From Eretmocerus hayati (Eukaryota; Arthropoda; Insecta; Hymenoptera; Aphelinidae), in NCBI GenBank assembly GCA_029851415.1, contig CM056743.1, positions 120,434,305-120,498,304 of the forward strand: a DNA stretch of 64,000 nt, written 5' to 3'. Below the pieces are notes generated by a model that did not search any database, was not told the DNA's origin, and was given only the letters and a program-made list of their open reading frames with translations. Position numbers and translations under genes: made by a program. Each line of letters begins with the position of its first letter. Position 1 is the first letter of the stretch. Below, piece by piece: positions 36,125 through 49,559 of this stretch.

Positions 36125-36930
36125 TTAATGGAGTTTGATTGCACGTATTCGTAACTTTTTCAAGTATTTTCGTCGAGTGAGTGAAATTGTCTCCGGTGAG
36201 AACAAGGGCGATCTGCCGGAGACCACGATTTATTTCAATATATTGGTAGAGCGAATTGGAGAGATCATGTTTTATTTTTAGACAGGGAAGACGAATTAGA
36301 CAAGAAAGGAAGCAAAAGCCAGAAAAATGACAAGCGCATTAATCTTCCCCCAGCAGGCCTTCATAAATTACTCAAACACTATGAAAAATGTGAGCAGGTG
36401 TATGCTATCGCTTCGATTCTCGATCCTCGGCATAAAGTTACAACTTTTTTTTTGACTGAACGCGGGAGAAATTCAAAAATAAGAACTTGTGAAAAATTTG
36501 AATTAATCTTCAAGACTAAATATATCAACTCCTCTGATGAAAATGATTTTGAAATAGCCCCTCCAAAAACGGCTCTTCTCAGCAGTAATCGATTAAGTCT
36601 TTCCAAAAATTTTCACGAAAAAACTTATAATGCAACATTTTGTAGAAATCAGAGTTAGATGCTTATTTGAACTCGCCCAGAGCCAATGCGGGTACTAATG
36701 TTTCACAATGGTGGAAGTTACATGTTCGTATCATCGTTGTCTCAAAAATGGCTAGGGATAAATTATGCACTATGCCGAGCTCGGTACCATCCGAGTGGTT
36801 GTTTTCAAAAGCAGCTTCATTCGCTAGAGATAACATATTATCCACGAAGGCCGAATCTCTTCGACCAGCACTCTGTAATGGCTCTTGGATGAGAAGTACA
36901 TTGAAGAAAGAAATGTGTCAAATTTGATTA
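36125..36930 (+). pseudogene. Decayed hAT transposase C-terminal region
   Basis: Broken frames read in order SEIVSGENKGDLPETTIYFN, then YAIASILDPRHKVTTFF (36398-36450), then AYLNSPRANAGTNVSQWWK and MARDKLCTMPSSVPSEWLFS (36667-36850). The last two are the conserved hAT dimerisation domain. Stops and frame changes separate them, so it is dead. The 791-bp TA-flanked MITE directly upstream probably interrupted it. Confidence 0.75.
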
Positions 36931-37281
36931 TGAGGTTCCTTCAATCCTGTTATTTTGTGTGAATTTGAATTCATTATGATTTTCATCTCTATGACTCTTA
37001 AGGCTAAACAAACTCGTGATGATCATTCCTATGCCTCCATAATGAAGATAAACTGGATCTTCCGATTTTCACAAATCTCTGCATCATTTCGTCCACATCA
37101 GTTCTCTATCATCAATATCCCGTCAACCGGGGTAACTTGGGAACATGGGGGGTAACTTTGGAACAGCCCATGAAAGAGTGGTTATCACGCACAGTTGGCT
37201 GGGCAGATGATCCTGAGACTTTAACACCGATTTCTCCCACTTGGGGCACGCATAATGTATATTTCCGTACTGAGCGCGGTA

Positions 37282-37357
37282 GCCCATTTTGGGCACTAGG
37301 ACAGTTTGTCTGTCGAGCGAAGCGAGACAGACATGTCCTCCAGTGCCCAAAATGGGC
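37282..37357. repeat. Strong hairpin
   Basis: GCCCATTTTGGGCACT pairs with AGTGCCCAAAATGGGC, and GTCTGTC with GACAGAC, around GAGCGAAGCGA. A half-copy occurs near 19640-19690. Confidence 0.85.
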
Positions 37358-37558
37358 TTGCAAGCGAGGTGCGGATATATTTTTTCATTACGAGAATCCT
37401 AAAATCGTATTTAAACGTGGCATTTTTAGGTTAGAGTAATGAAAATGATTTTTTGGCATAGTGCTACTAAACGGCCATTTTTCTTCCCGGCTCGAATCAG
37501 AAAATTGGCGTTCAGTCGCCCTGATACCAAAAAATAGTATATGCACCTCGCTCGTCGA

Positions 37559-37633
37559 GCCGTTTTGGGACACTGGGAATCTTTTCCCCTCGTTACACTC
37601 GGGGAAAATTGATTCCCATGCCCCAAAACAGCC
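37559..37633. repeat. Strong hairpin
   Basis: CCGTTTTGGGACACTGGGAA pairs with TTCCCATGCCCCAAAACAG, with an inner CCCCTCG...ACTCGGGG. It is analogous in layout to 37282-37357. Confidence 0.8.
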
Positions 37634-38578
37634 TTACCTCGCATCGGTGCATAATGTACGTACTATTTGCACCGGCGCAAAGGCCTCCAACAGCTTTTAA
37701 TCCGTTTATCAGCTGACTTCTTCAAAAGTACGTTTTCAATCCAACAAACAGTCTCTCAGAGAAGGTGGCGTGGTTCCGACTTTAGCAGATCGAATCCAAG
37801 GTAGCTGAGCTAGATTTCACTTGACTGTCCACATATCTGGACGAATCCATTGTTACATTGGAGTATTTTCACGAAGTTTCAATTTTGTAGAGTAAAAACT
37901 GACAAGTGCGCATTTCTTTTCAGAAACTGGGGTAAGTTTGGGACACTTCTTCATGTACTCTAAATTATCTCCCAATTCCTATATCACCATCAAATCCTGG
38001 TTACTTGAGTAGTCGTTGGTGAGAGCTTCAAAATGAGCCAAAGAACGTCTTATTTGCTTCCACAGAAGGCCGAGTTATGGCAGTTTTTGTCAGAAACTGA
38101 CTTCGGAGGTATTTTCCTCCTCGAGAGTTAGCCGTGGTGTAGACAGTGAGGTATGCTGAAGGTGTTTATGCTCGATTGTAGAAGTTAAATCCAACCATAT
38201 GGACTTTCACTATAGGTCAATGGAAGGCTAAGACACTCAGCTATTGATTACCGATGGTGAAAATCGATTGCGTGACCTAGTTTATGAGTTTATTGACGAA
38301 TAAATAATGATGACAATTTCTGTTCCTAAGTTACTCCAGTCCGTGTCTAACTTTGGAACACGACTTTCAGCGCTCTTTGTTCTAATCAGAGATGTTTAAA
38401 TGGACCTTATAAGCACCGCAATCGAAAGCTGACACTGTAAGCTTTCGTTTGACTATAGATACAATACGCTTCTGATGCAAGACGTACAAGTTTCGTGAAG
38501 TTTAAGGGAAAAAATGCGATTTTTTTTCCAAAGTTACCCCGGTTGACGGTCCTTGATTCAGTTATGATATTATTCGCT

Positions 38579-38994
38579 TAAGGCCAGACCGCAATCCGCC
38601 GCCATATTGAATGTAGCCCAGAATCCCTTCGGAGGATAAGTCGAATTTCACTCGACCAAATGACTTGGAATTTTACATACATCTATAGAATGCATGTCTT
38701 AAATGCGCTACGAAGCCAAATATGTCGATTCCACTAAAAAAAGCTACCCAGGTGAGGTGTACACAAACGTTGTCTGCTTATGATAAAGGCAACATATGAC
38801 GTCTCGAGTAAACCTCATCTGGATACTTTTTTTCATTGAAATTGACATATTTGGGCTTCGCAGCGCCATTTAGACGAGCATTCTGTAAGTGCATATGAAA
38901 TCTCAAATCATTTGGTCGAGAAGAAATCGACTCATCCTCCGAACGGATTTAGAGCTTTTGGCGGACCACGGCCTCACCTTAAGAACATGCAATA
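38579..38994. repeat. Inverted-repeat element flanked by TTAA
   Basis: The left end after TTAA is GGCCAGACCGCAATCCGCC; the right end complemented is GGTGAGGCCGTGGTCCGCC, also against TTAA. Arms such as GGTCGAG...ATCCTCCGAA are inverted copies. The TTAA could be a target duplication or part of the repeat. Confidence 0.5.
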
Positions 38995-39199
38995 GTCGTG
39001 CAGCACGGCCGTAAAGTTCTATTCACCACTTATGTGGAAATTTTTATGGTACAAAATTTGAGATGAGTTTTCTAGTCATTGTTATTGTCCGATTTATTCT
39101 CGACAACTCAATGATCAGCCCCAATCATTAGATTATTGCAGAAAAGTGGAAACCACTGGATGCCTGGGACATCCTAACCCATAATATACACACATTTTT

Positions 39200-39335
39200 G
39201 TTCCAGTATTCTCGAATCCTTTTGTGATTTGAGCTAAACGACGAGTTGAGCCATTTCAGTTGGATAATAACAAGTGTGGCATAACTCGTCGTTTAGCCCG
39301 AATCGCAAGAGAATTTGAGAATTCTTGGAATAAAA
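39200..39335. repeat. Inverted repeat
   Basis: ATTCTCGAATCC...GAGCTAAACGACGAGTT pairs with AACTCGTCGTTTAGC...GAATTTGAGAAT. Confidence 0.7.
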
Positions 39336-39718
39336 TTTAGCTTGCACGGCTACCGCATTGCCTTAAGATGTAATACCAGTCAGCTTGATTGATTTCTGAT
39401 GATTGGAACCATCCAAGGATGAGATTCTCACGAGAGTAGCCGACAACGCCTCCACGAGAGCGAGGATCGAAAATCTGAGTTTCGTTCTCGGCAACTGATC
39501 AGTTCATTGATCTCGAATCGCTCTCGTTCTCGGGTTTCAAGACGATACGAGAAGAGAACGAGATAATTCTCAATCTCGTGGAAGCCCTCGTATCAAGGTA
39601 CTCCTGTGGTGAGAAGTTGCTTATGTTCACTAAGACGGTGAAACGTGCAAAGAGTTACACCTGTTGCATTTTCAAAAGTCGTACCTCTTTTCAAGATGTA
39701 ATTTCTCTACGGAGAATG

Positions 39719-39935
39719 GAGATATCAAAACTCACTATTTCGACGTAAAATTTCACGAGGAACACGATGGAATTCTCAGATTTGACTTCCAAAGTAACGA
39801 TGGTCTTATATCAGCGGTTTTTTGAAAGAATCACTAATAGCACGCCAAAATCACTTTGAAACACAAAACTGAGAGTTTCATCGTGTTCTTCGTGAAATTT
39901 AACGTCGAAATAGTGTGTTTTGATATTTTCCAAGC
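39719..39935. repeat. Inverted repeat
   Basis: ATATCAAAACTCACTATTTC and GAACACGATG on the left pair with CATCGTGTTC and GAAATAGTGTGTTTTGATAT on the right. Confidence 0.75.
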
Positions 39936-39939
39936 GACA

Positions 39940-42900
39940 AGAGGCGCCGTGAAAAATTGAAGCGATCCCAGAGACATGGTGCATTAGGCGAGCGAATTGC
40001 CCGGTATAGACTTTCCAATGTTAAAAGTGGTGTCAAATGGGCACTATAAGGGCACCTCCAAACTACCCCGTCGATGTTTCTTCTTCATATACTCACCAAA
40101 TAAGGAAGATTTAAGCATGTGCACCTCAGAAAATCCAAAATTGGGAAATAACTGTCACTCTAATGTACATAGGGCCCTTGTGCTCGTTCTATTCTTCCAG
40201 ATGAAATGGAAATAAAATTAATTTAGGATTAAAGGCCTATTCCAATTAAGACTGTCCAATGAAGTAGGGTCAAAAAATTGGGTTGCTTCCGTGATGCTGT
40301 ATATATATGATTTTAGAGACGAAATGAGGTGATCCGAGTTTTTCTGTTAAGCGAGATCGACCGGTGTTGTGCGGAAATCCATTTTGAAACTGAAATTTCA
40401 AGTGTTGAGGAAATTGGCATTCTGAAATCGGCGGAATGTCACATCTCCGATCTTAATATATCTTTCGAGATGAATTTCGATGGATAATCTGGGACGCAGC
40501 GTAATCTATCAGAAAATACCACTATGACTCTTGGAAAATTTCATAGAAGCTCAAAAAGTCAAAATTTGATAAAAAAATAAGAAAATTTTAGTTTTCAAGA
40601 GGAAGAATCCGCATCTTCTTGAAACGATTCATGAAATTACTCGAGACGATCCCAAGTATATGATGCATATGGTTCGGTAGTGCTAAAAAATCGCGGGTTG
40701 AGAAGAAGAAAAATCGCGAGTTAAGAGAATTTTCATGAAAAAATGAATCTTCAACATTGTTGTTGAACTTTGGTCGCAACTGTAGCGTGAAATGGTCTAT
40801 TCCTCCTCCCAAGAATATTATTATCCCATAGGACTATTCCAAGATCATCATTTCCAGGTCTTATCGCCAAAATTTTTTCTTCTGAACGTATAGTGAGCAG
40901 CGCGGGCAATCTCCAGTTCTTTTCCGTCATCACCAGAAATATGTATTTCCCAAATATGCGACTTCCGAAATTGACAGTAGGGACATTCTTCTATTCTCTC
41001 AGTTTGTCTTGATCGGAATTCTGCTAGCAAAGTGAGTTTGAATTACAAATGTTCTACAGAGCTTTAAAATGATGGCGTAAATCCCAAGGGTGAATAGTTT
41101 CTGTACGCATAGCAAACGCGTTCAGTAAAAGAAGAACTACCCTGATGGATAATTTATTAGTGAGGTACATCCAAAGATATTTAGACTTTTGAAATTTGGG
41201 GAGCCTATTGCAGCTGTTAGTCAACTTCAGGCAATACATCTTGCCTCGTGAGTTATCTTTTTAATTGATGAAAACACGAAAAGAAAGATTCATTAAACCC
41301 TTGCCAAGAATGTCCGCGATACTACACAATGAGTGAAAGTCTAACTAGTCAATCTCACGTCAAAAATGGAATCACTTGCAATTACTCGATGATGCATATC
41401 AAGAGCTCATGTCTTACACGGAATTAAACGCTTTTAGAAGACATAAATCATTCAGCAAGCTTAGAACGAATGATTACGATGCGGTAATATCAACGAATGT
41501 TGACAAGCTTGCGCGAACCTGATGGTCTCCGCGTGAACATCTCGTGATGATCTACAACTCATGCGTGCAACTTTGCTATCCGCGGATAAGTCTGTCTAGT
41601 CTAGCTCACTTTGAACGCAGGTTGTTTTTCATCTCATTTTTTCCCCGCCGGACGAATAAGAATCCGCGAGAGCTGTGTACAGCCGGTATATGCATTTGCA
41701 GAGTCGCGTTACAATTATTCCGTGAATCGTTATTGGAAAAAATGCGAATGATGATTAAAGTGACATCCCATTTTTTCCGACACCCAGCTATTGAGAAATA
41801 TTTTGACAACCAACTGTAAAGGAGAGATTCAGCTTATATTCATGAATAATATTTTCATCGTTGAACTGATTAATTCCAGAGAAAAATCTGTAGTTTGACT
41901 AGCATATGAAGACGACACTTGATTATTTTTCTTCTGTTATAATTGATCACGCCTTATCCGAGTGAACTGATTTATTGACACTGATGACGTCTGAGATCGT
42001 TATTTTAAACCACAAACTACTTCACAGAGATACAAATTATGAGATTTCATTTTGTTCATTTTCTTCGCACTCCTTCATTTAATCGAGTTCATTGGCATTC
42101 GCAAAAAGTACAAGAGGCGAATTTACTTAAACCAGAATAAGCTAAGTGTACTTCAAAATCCCCACTCAGGAATAATAATTTTTCTTCTGCTTATAAATAC
42201 TTGGGCACAACTCTAAAATCTAGACTTAGGTGAGCTTATGAAGCTCACCTCAGATTTTTTAAAGGACCTTAACCCAAACCCGTAATGAAAAACCGTCTCA
42301 TTTTTCCAAATTGTTATACGCACAATCGTGATGATCTGATTACAGGTATTGATCTCTGTTCATTCAAAGAGTCGCAGTTACATCATCCCGGTGACGGACT
42401 ATCTGTCTCGCGGATCAATAATTCTGATATCTTAGTGCGTTCAAAATCGACTTCTTCATTATAAGCCGCAAATTTCAATATGGAATTTAGCATTGTATCG
42501 CTTTGTAATTGCGCAGAATGGAATGAGTCACAACAATCTGATCGCCCCCCGGACAGTAAACAATGTTTTTTTGTATATTTTCATTTTGCTCAATCGTTGA
42601 GAGCTTTCGTTATTGCAAGTTCATCAAAACAATGCAGACTGATGAAGAAACTAAGTTTGTGGTATAATTCGGAACTCCCTAAATTATGATTTTGTTTCAT
42701 TTGTTCAATGGAATACATAGCAGAAGGAACTTTCATGCTCTGTGTTTTGAGTAGAAAATCTTGCAGAAATGATTGATGATGAAACAACGGCACTATCTTC
42801 CATTCTTACTTTACCTAAGCAACGCCGCGGTAGACAAATTTTACTCTCGTATTTCCATACTCAGAGATTCTCACTTAAAAATTGTAGTGAAATTTCTCAG

Positions 42901-43340
42901 TGAATTGCTTAGATGGATGAATTAACAATAGTTGACTACATGACTTACCGGCTTTTTAAGTATGAACATTTCTTACTCTGAGGAACTTCATGTTCAAAGA
43001 CGAATTTACGACACGGATATTCTCAATCAAACACTGATAAAAACTTTCCAAATCAGCCGAGGTGTGCAATTTCTTATCTAATCATGACGAAGCACTCATT
43101 CCGAAACGAGCATATACTCGTAAATAGCCAAAACGCAGTTTTCGACTTACAACTATCCCCCAACTTAAAGCAATACAGGAAAAATCATTTCGACAGTGCA
43201 TAATTTTTCAATCAACATATAATTATAGAATTGAATGTTATGAAACAATCGAATTGTGTTGCATACATGCTTTAAAATGTCGTTGGCACTCCCATGTCAA
43301 GTCTGTCAGTACTAGATCTCAACATGAATTTTGGTTAGAT
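39940..43340. other. Intergenic, no gene recognised
   Basis: Short random-looking frames only. I see no RNA gene, protein domain or complete mobile element. Confidence 0.5.
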
Positions 43341-43342
43341 GA

Positions 43343-45117
43343 GATGAATTCCACGCCAAAGCGACCTACGGAAAGGGGTCATCTCTCAGATTCTTTTTTA
43401 ACCTTTTTCATTCGATTCTATGGTCCAAAATAGGAACTTTGGACCTCCTATAAATTTCTCCTCTCCATTGCACGCACATCCGTAAACAGACCGAAAATTC
43501 ATCGTGTGAAAATCGATGCTCTTTTATTCACGAAAATGAGAACATTTCGAGTTTTTGAATAGCTATCGATTTGCGGGTTGCGGCATCTGAAAGGGCATCC
43601 AAAAATCTATCGAAAACGTTGTCGGAAATTCCTTTTCTGTGATTTGGGAGCCTCCTGGAGGCAAAAAAGTGTTTTTCACTAAAAAATTAATTACTCAAAA
43701 AGCCAATTTTTTTTTTATTTTTTGAAAATCATATATACTTGACGTAAAATCTTGCGTTCTTTCGAAAAAAATGGGTTTCAGAGAAGTTTGGGGCGATCCA
43801 AGTGACTTATGAGCCATTTTTTGAAAATTCGATTTTTTCGGTTTCAGAAAAAGGCGATTTTCTGCGCATGCACACAAACGTAGACTTTCGGCGCTACTTT
43901 CAAAGGAAAGCTGACAAAATTTCCTATAAAATGACTACCCGCAAAGTTGAAATTCATGCACTGAAACGGGATCTGCAACGATTAATTATATCGAATCAAA
44001 ATCACATGAAAATTCAGCCCATCAACGCCTTTGTGGCGCCTGCTGAGATGCCACATTTACGAGATCTTTTCGGGACTCAATTTTGAGTACGAAATTGACC
44101 TGAAAAAAATTCGGACCACATGGTTTCAACGTAAAATTGTATGAAGTCTCAAAATATGCGATGAAAAACCCCGTTTGAGGCGAACCCGAGGTGCTACATT
44201 CAATTTTTCACAATTTTGAATGTGAAATATCGTATTTTCTGGCAAAAAATTGAATGTAGCACCTCGGGTTCGCCTCAAACGGGGTTTTTCATCGCATATT
44301 TTGAGACTTCATACAATTTTACGTTGAAACCATGTGGTCCGAATTTTTTTCAGGTCGATTTCGTACTCAAATTGAGTCCCGAGAAGATCTCGTAAATGTG
44401 TCATCTCAGCAGGCGCCAAGAAGGCGTCGATGAGCTGAATTTTCATGTGATTTTGATTCAATATAATTAATCGTTGCAGATCCCGTTCCAGTGCATGAAT
44501 TTCGACTTTGCGGGTAGTCATTTTGAAGGAAATTTTGTCAGCTTTCCATTGAAAGTAGCGCCGAAAGTCTATGTTTGTGCGCATGCGCAGAAAATCGCCT
44601 TTTTCTGAAACTGAAAAAATCGAATTTTCAAAAAATGGCTCATAAGTCACTTGGATCGCCCCAAACTTCTCTGAAACCCATTTTTTTCGAAAGAATGCAA
44701 GATTTTACGTCAAATATATGATTTTCAAAAAATAAATAAAAATGGCTTTTTGAGGAATTAACATTTTAGTGAAAAACTTTCTTTTGCCTTCAGGAAGCCC
44801 CCAAATCACAGAGAAGGAATTTCCAACAACGTTTTCGATAGGTTTTTTGATGCCCTTTCAGATGCCGCAGCCCGCAAATCAATAGCTATCAAAAAACTCA
44901 AAAAATTCTCATTTTCGTGAATAAAAGAGCATCGATTTTCACACGATGAATTTTCGGTCTGTTTACGGATGTGCGTGCAATGGAGAGGAGAAATTTTTTT
45001 TGGACCCCATAGGTGGTCCGAAGTTCCTATTTTGGGCCATAGAATCGAATGAAAAAGGTTAAAAAAGATCCTGAGAGATGACTCCTTTCCTTAGGTCGCT
45101 TTGGCGTGGAACTCATC
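43343..45117. repeat. 1775-bp near-perfect foldback element
   Basis: Ends GATGAATTCCACGCCAAAGC and GATGAGTTCCACGCCAAAGC (right, complemented). The arms pair through to a short centre near 44215-44240 (CCTCGGGTTCGCCTCAAACG on both sides). It carries the GTCATTTTGAAGGAAAT and GCGCATGCGC module shared with 4693-6200 and 20946-22372. No clear target duplication. Confidence 0.8.
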
Positions 45118-45998
45118 ATAAAGAAGTCTCGAAAAATCTAAGTTCAATAAAATTGGATCTAGGAATCTACTAATTGTACTGATGCGACAGCTAAGAATGA
45201 GCATTTGAATAATGTATATAAACAACTTCAAACAAGCCTGGACTTTGTCACCATCGCTCTGAGTATACATAGATACTTTCTCCGCAGATTTTATCTGAAT
45301 CCATGCAGCGATAAGATTCATTTTGGGTCGTCATTCTGCTTCATATCTATGAGTATGAATGCGGTTACCGATAAATTTAAGAGGAAAATTAAATAGAAAA
45401 ATGTGTTATTGAATGTGATTGCCGACAGTGAGTAGTTTTTCACACCCACTGATATGCAAACTTCGACTTATTGCCACCACGATATTTCGAATGAGATGCA
45501 TTTCAAATCTTGCTCAATGTATGTTCCACAGTAGTTCTCTCAAGCCAAGTATCAGGATCTCACAGTGGCCCCCTCACTAAGACTGGGAATTTCAGCATTT
45601 TGAATTTATTCAAATTCCCACAACTTCCAATACTAATTCTGATAATATGGGCAATACCCAGCTAGTATAGCTCATCAAATTATGTGAGACTATAATAGTA
45701 CATTAGCAACTAGGAAGTAAAAGAGAACGAGTCCCTCCTGGGTGAATATTAGCTCTCTTAAGAAATAATATAATTATACATGCCTAATTTTTTGAAAAAT
45801 AATCTCCGACTTTCGCACTTTTTGTTTACTTCTAAACAAAAAAGTATGATTGTGGTTTCTCGAATTAACCGATATTTTTCGAGACCTAAGGCATTTTCGA
45901 GAAAACTCAGAATTTCGCCCCGAAAATATAGCTAGTCAATAAAAATCGATGAACTGGTCTGTAAAATTTTTTGGGGATACTTTTCACGATTTTGAATA

Positions 45999-46793
45999 AG
46001 GTAAGTATGCCTAGTATGCCCCCATTCCCTAATATGCCCCCACTCAAGTTCTCGAATGTACATACGAACCCGCAGACCTTGCCACACATTTTTTTCATGT
46101 TCGTTACGTTAAAATATGAGAGAATAAATGTTCTGGACCGATCCTCAATGACACGCGCATTCCTTATAACAAAAAAGTGGTTTTCGCTCCTTTCGACTTC
46201 TTTTTTGTTAGTCACTAAAATTTATGCCAATCAAAATTGATGGAATCAATTTCAACGCGCCTTAAGTCATTTTCTTTGTCTTTATCCCAACTTTTGAATG
46301 CTTTCTGCAGAATTGCAAAATTCGATTTCTAACCGATTCTACACTCATATTACTAAAAAAAGTCCCGTGTTCCTAATATGCCGCCATGTTTTTTTTTTAA
46401 ACTCGTTGTTCACTCCATCAGAATACATCAACCTATTTATGGGAATTCCACAGAGGGTGGAAAAAGCTGCAAAATGAGATAAAGTACGTTTCATTTGGGG
46501 GTCTGGGAGCCGAGATATCCCAATATTACGAAAAACCCGTATAATCTCATGTGAATAGGCCTCTTTTACACGTGGGGGCACATTAGGAACACGCTGTCAA
46601 AAACTCGCAAAAATTCACTTTTTGCAAGAACTGAGATGGCTCGGCTGCAATTCGTTGAAATTAAACGTACTTCAACTCATTTTGAAGGTCTTGGAACAAG
46701 CTTTGAAATGAGCTGAAGTACGTTGAAAAATATTGAGGTGAGCAAAAACTATGAGCAAAACAAATGTAGTGGGGGCATATGGCACACTTACCT
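45999..46793. mobile_element. 795-bp MITE with TA target duplication
   Basis: Ends AGGTAAGTATGCC and AGGTAAGTGTGCC (right, complemented), flanked by TA at 45997-45998 and 46794-46795. Subterminal ATGCCCCCA is repeated (46018, 46036, and inverted near 46770). No transposase. Confidence 0.7.
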
Positions 46794-47819
46794 TAGAACG
46801 TCACATGGGTTTGGCCATCCGATCAAGGGGGCGAGAACCAGAAAATTAATAATGTCGAAAAAATTTTGTTTCTTCAAATCGACTACGCTATTGTTATTGT
46901 CGAAAAAATACATACAATTATGAATCTTCAGTCCCTCGTGATTTTTTGAACCAGACTTGAAACTTAAAGTGTCCCATCCCCTTAAGTGTATTGACTACCA
47001 GTTGCAACACGACGAAAAATTGCAAGAACACGAATTCAAAGTTTTCCCGTTTTTCACATTTCTTCAAAATAGAATCGCGTAATAGAGACTTGATTGTAGT
47101 GTAAATATGTTCCTAGTGTTACCACAATTTTTTCAGAATTCCTTCAAATTCCTATGATTTACCCAACTAAATTCGTTATGTCCACTATAATTCCGTAATT
47201 TCAAAATAAGAGGGGGAGAGTTAAATTCAAGAGAAGAAAAAAATTTTTCTATCTTTAATCATTTTTGTTTGGACGAAAGGACAAAAAAAATTGAACCATT
47301 TCTGAACAATTTCCCTTCATTGGCAATAATCGAGGCAATAATGCTCGAAGAAGATCTTGAAAATTCTTGACGACCTATTTCATAAACAACTCTCACGTGG
47401 AATCAACAATCTCAAAGATGCGAACCTTCAGCCTGCTGCCACCGGATTCAGTTTCTGATCATTACATCCAATTCTCACCAAACCATTCAAAATGACAGAA
47501 GCTTCTATATAGGCCCAGATGCAAGTCTCATTTAGAAACTTGGTATCCTAGTATAATGCAACGTCTACATTGAAGGTGCAACATTCGACGGCTGGAAATT
47601 CCGGACTCATCGTCAATACGTTTTCATGAATTTTCGATTTTTCACTGGTTCTTTCCAAAATTAAGACAAATCATTCACCAGATTCGAATCATTTGAAGAT
47701 TTTCTAATCTAATTTCAAACACCAAACCATCATTTGCTGTGAAAACGTGTGAGTCTAGATAAGGTTTATGGAGTCAGTTAAAAGGATTAAGGAATTTCTT
47801 ATTGACTAACAAGGGGAGG

Positions 47820-48145
47820 TCCAACCTTGCGGAACACGGATCTTGATGAAACTCTGGGAATCATCTTGTTTTTGTGGGGGGTGGAGGTACCTCCAAGGGT
47901 TTGATCCCATGGGCCTTCTACCTTGAGATACAGCTATGGAGATTAGCATTGTTAGTATATCTATATATACGATTTTTCAACGTGAGCTTATATTGGCAAT
48001 GCTAATCTCTACAGCTGTATCTCAAAATAGGAGGCCGCCGGCCGATGGGATTGAACCCTTGTAGATACCTTCATTTTTCACCAAAACAAGATAATTCCCA
48101 GAGTTTCATCAAGATCCGTGTTCCGCAAGGTCGGACCTCTCCTTG
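47820..48145. mobile_element. 326-bp palindromic MITE, TAA target duplication
   Basis: Ends CAAGGGGAGGTCCAACCTTG and CAAGGAGAGGTCCGACCTTG (right, complemented); flanks TAA at 47817-47819 and 48146-48148. Same family as 25262-25590. Confidence 0.8.
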
Positions 48146-49559
48146 TAAGTAACCATGCTCATTCTATACTTTCTGGAAAGACTATGATAACTTCAGGTCA
48201 ACTTCATTGATCTATGCTTTAGAAAACGATACAATCCTATCAGTTGAGGGCACAGTATGTTTCAGTCGATAACCCCAGGTCAAGATGCCTCTGAATTACG
48301 CTCTGATTCTTATGTAAATACCTATATTCAACCACGGACCTACGACAGAGTATAATATTATGTGCCGAGTTGTGGAAAAGCGTCAATTACCACGAACGTG
48401 TGCTGATGCGAGTTTGGGAAAAGACGCTTTTCCGAACCAAGTTCATATGGGAATGTCTTTCTCGTCCGTTCTCGCGCAACAAGAATTCCTCAAAAATACC
48501 GTTTCCCTCTTTGAAAACCAAAAGCATGTGACAATCTCGATATCTAGAAGAACGAATTCGTTGAGTAAAGCTAAGAAGATAATGGAGCCTGTGAGAAGTG
48601 TGAGAATCTAATCGGCTGAATGTTTGTAAATTGTCAGTCTCACTTTGACAGAGTAGTTTCTGCTTTCCCGTAACAGAGTTCAGAACATTGATGAGCTGCT
48701 TGTCGCGAGACACAACAAACAGAATTTTCTGGCAAACAAAGACGATCGGATCGATTCATCGATCCAATATTACGGCTCGGGCCTCTCGTACGTGGCATCT
48801 AATATAAAATACTCGTACTTTGTGCGTTGCCTTTTTTTAAACATGGATGTCTCGCGGAGAGAAACTGTAAATGGTGCTAAAAGTCTCATGTTGGAGTGAT
48901 AATTAGAGCTTCTGTTGAAAATTCAAGGTAAGATATGAAACGCATTTGAATTTATTCATAGCTCTTGAGAAAAATGCCAAGCTTTTGATTAAATTTAGAA
49001 AATTCATAGAAATAGCTCGTTACGACTGAAAATTGCATTTTTTGGGTCAACAAGGGCTTTAAAAAGTCTAATAGCAGAAATGGGTGCGCAAGATAGGACC
49101 GACGAGAATACGTATAATTTGGACACCAGCCAGCTTTTGGAATTCTCATATAGATCATCAGTGAATTGCAACATAACATCACGGACGACTCATCACAACG
49201 AAAAAAGACACTCGGATCATCGCCACATCTTGCAAGCTTTACTCGCAACGGATATTTTATATTCAGAATTCAATGCTGCTTCGACAACATTGACAAGAAC
49301 AAGGAAATTTTACAGAAAAAATTAGAAATTCACCATCAAATTTGGTTGCAAGTAAAATATCATTGCATTAAGATATTCCAATCGTGCAAACTCACCGCAT
49401 CAGTTGGAAAGTACATCCAGAGCGTATGATGTATGTGCATACATATTATTACTCATGTTGAAAGGAATAACGATAAACAAAAATGAGCTTGCTATCAGTA
49501 AATATAATCAATTCCGGGAACAGATGAGTGATGTAAGGCTGCACATGTGCTTCGCGCCG

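Larger units (their letters stand above)
37120..38549. mobile_element. 1430-bp element with CCGTCAACCGGGGTAAC ends
   Basis: Terminal inverted repeats CCGTCAACCGGGGTAACTT at both ends. Variants of GGGGTAACTTTGGAACA recur inside (37142-37162, about 37927, about 38340). Two strong hairpins lie at 37282-37357 and 37559-37633. No target duplication is clear and no transposase is seen. Confidence 0.65.

Noticed and set aside
43802..44086. 94-codon frame matching 44309-44650 on the other strand
   Set aside because: Both are the two arms of the 1775-bp foldback element.
48360..48713. Overlapping frames on both strands (83 and 108 codons)
   Set aside because: No recognised domain, no splice context and no composition shift; most likely chance.
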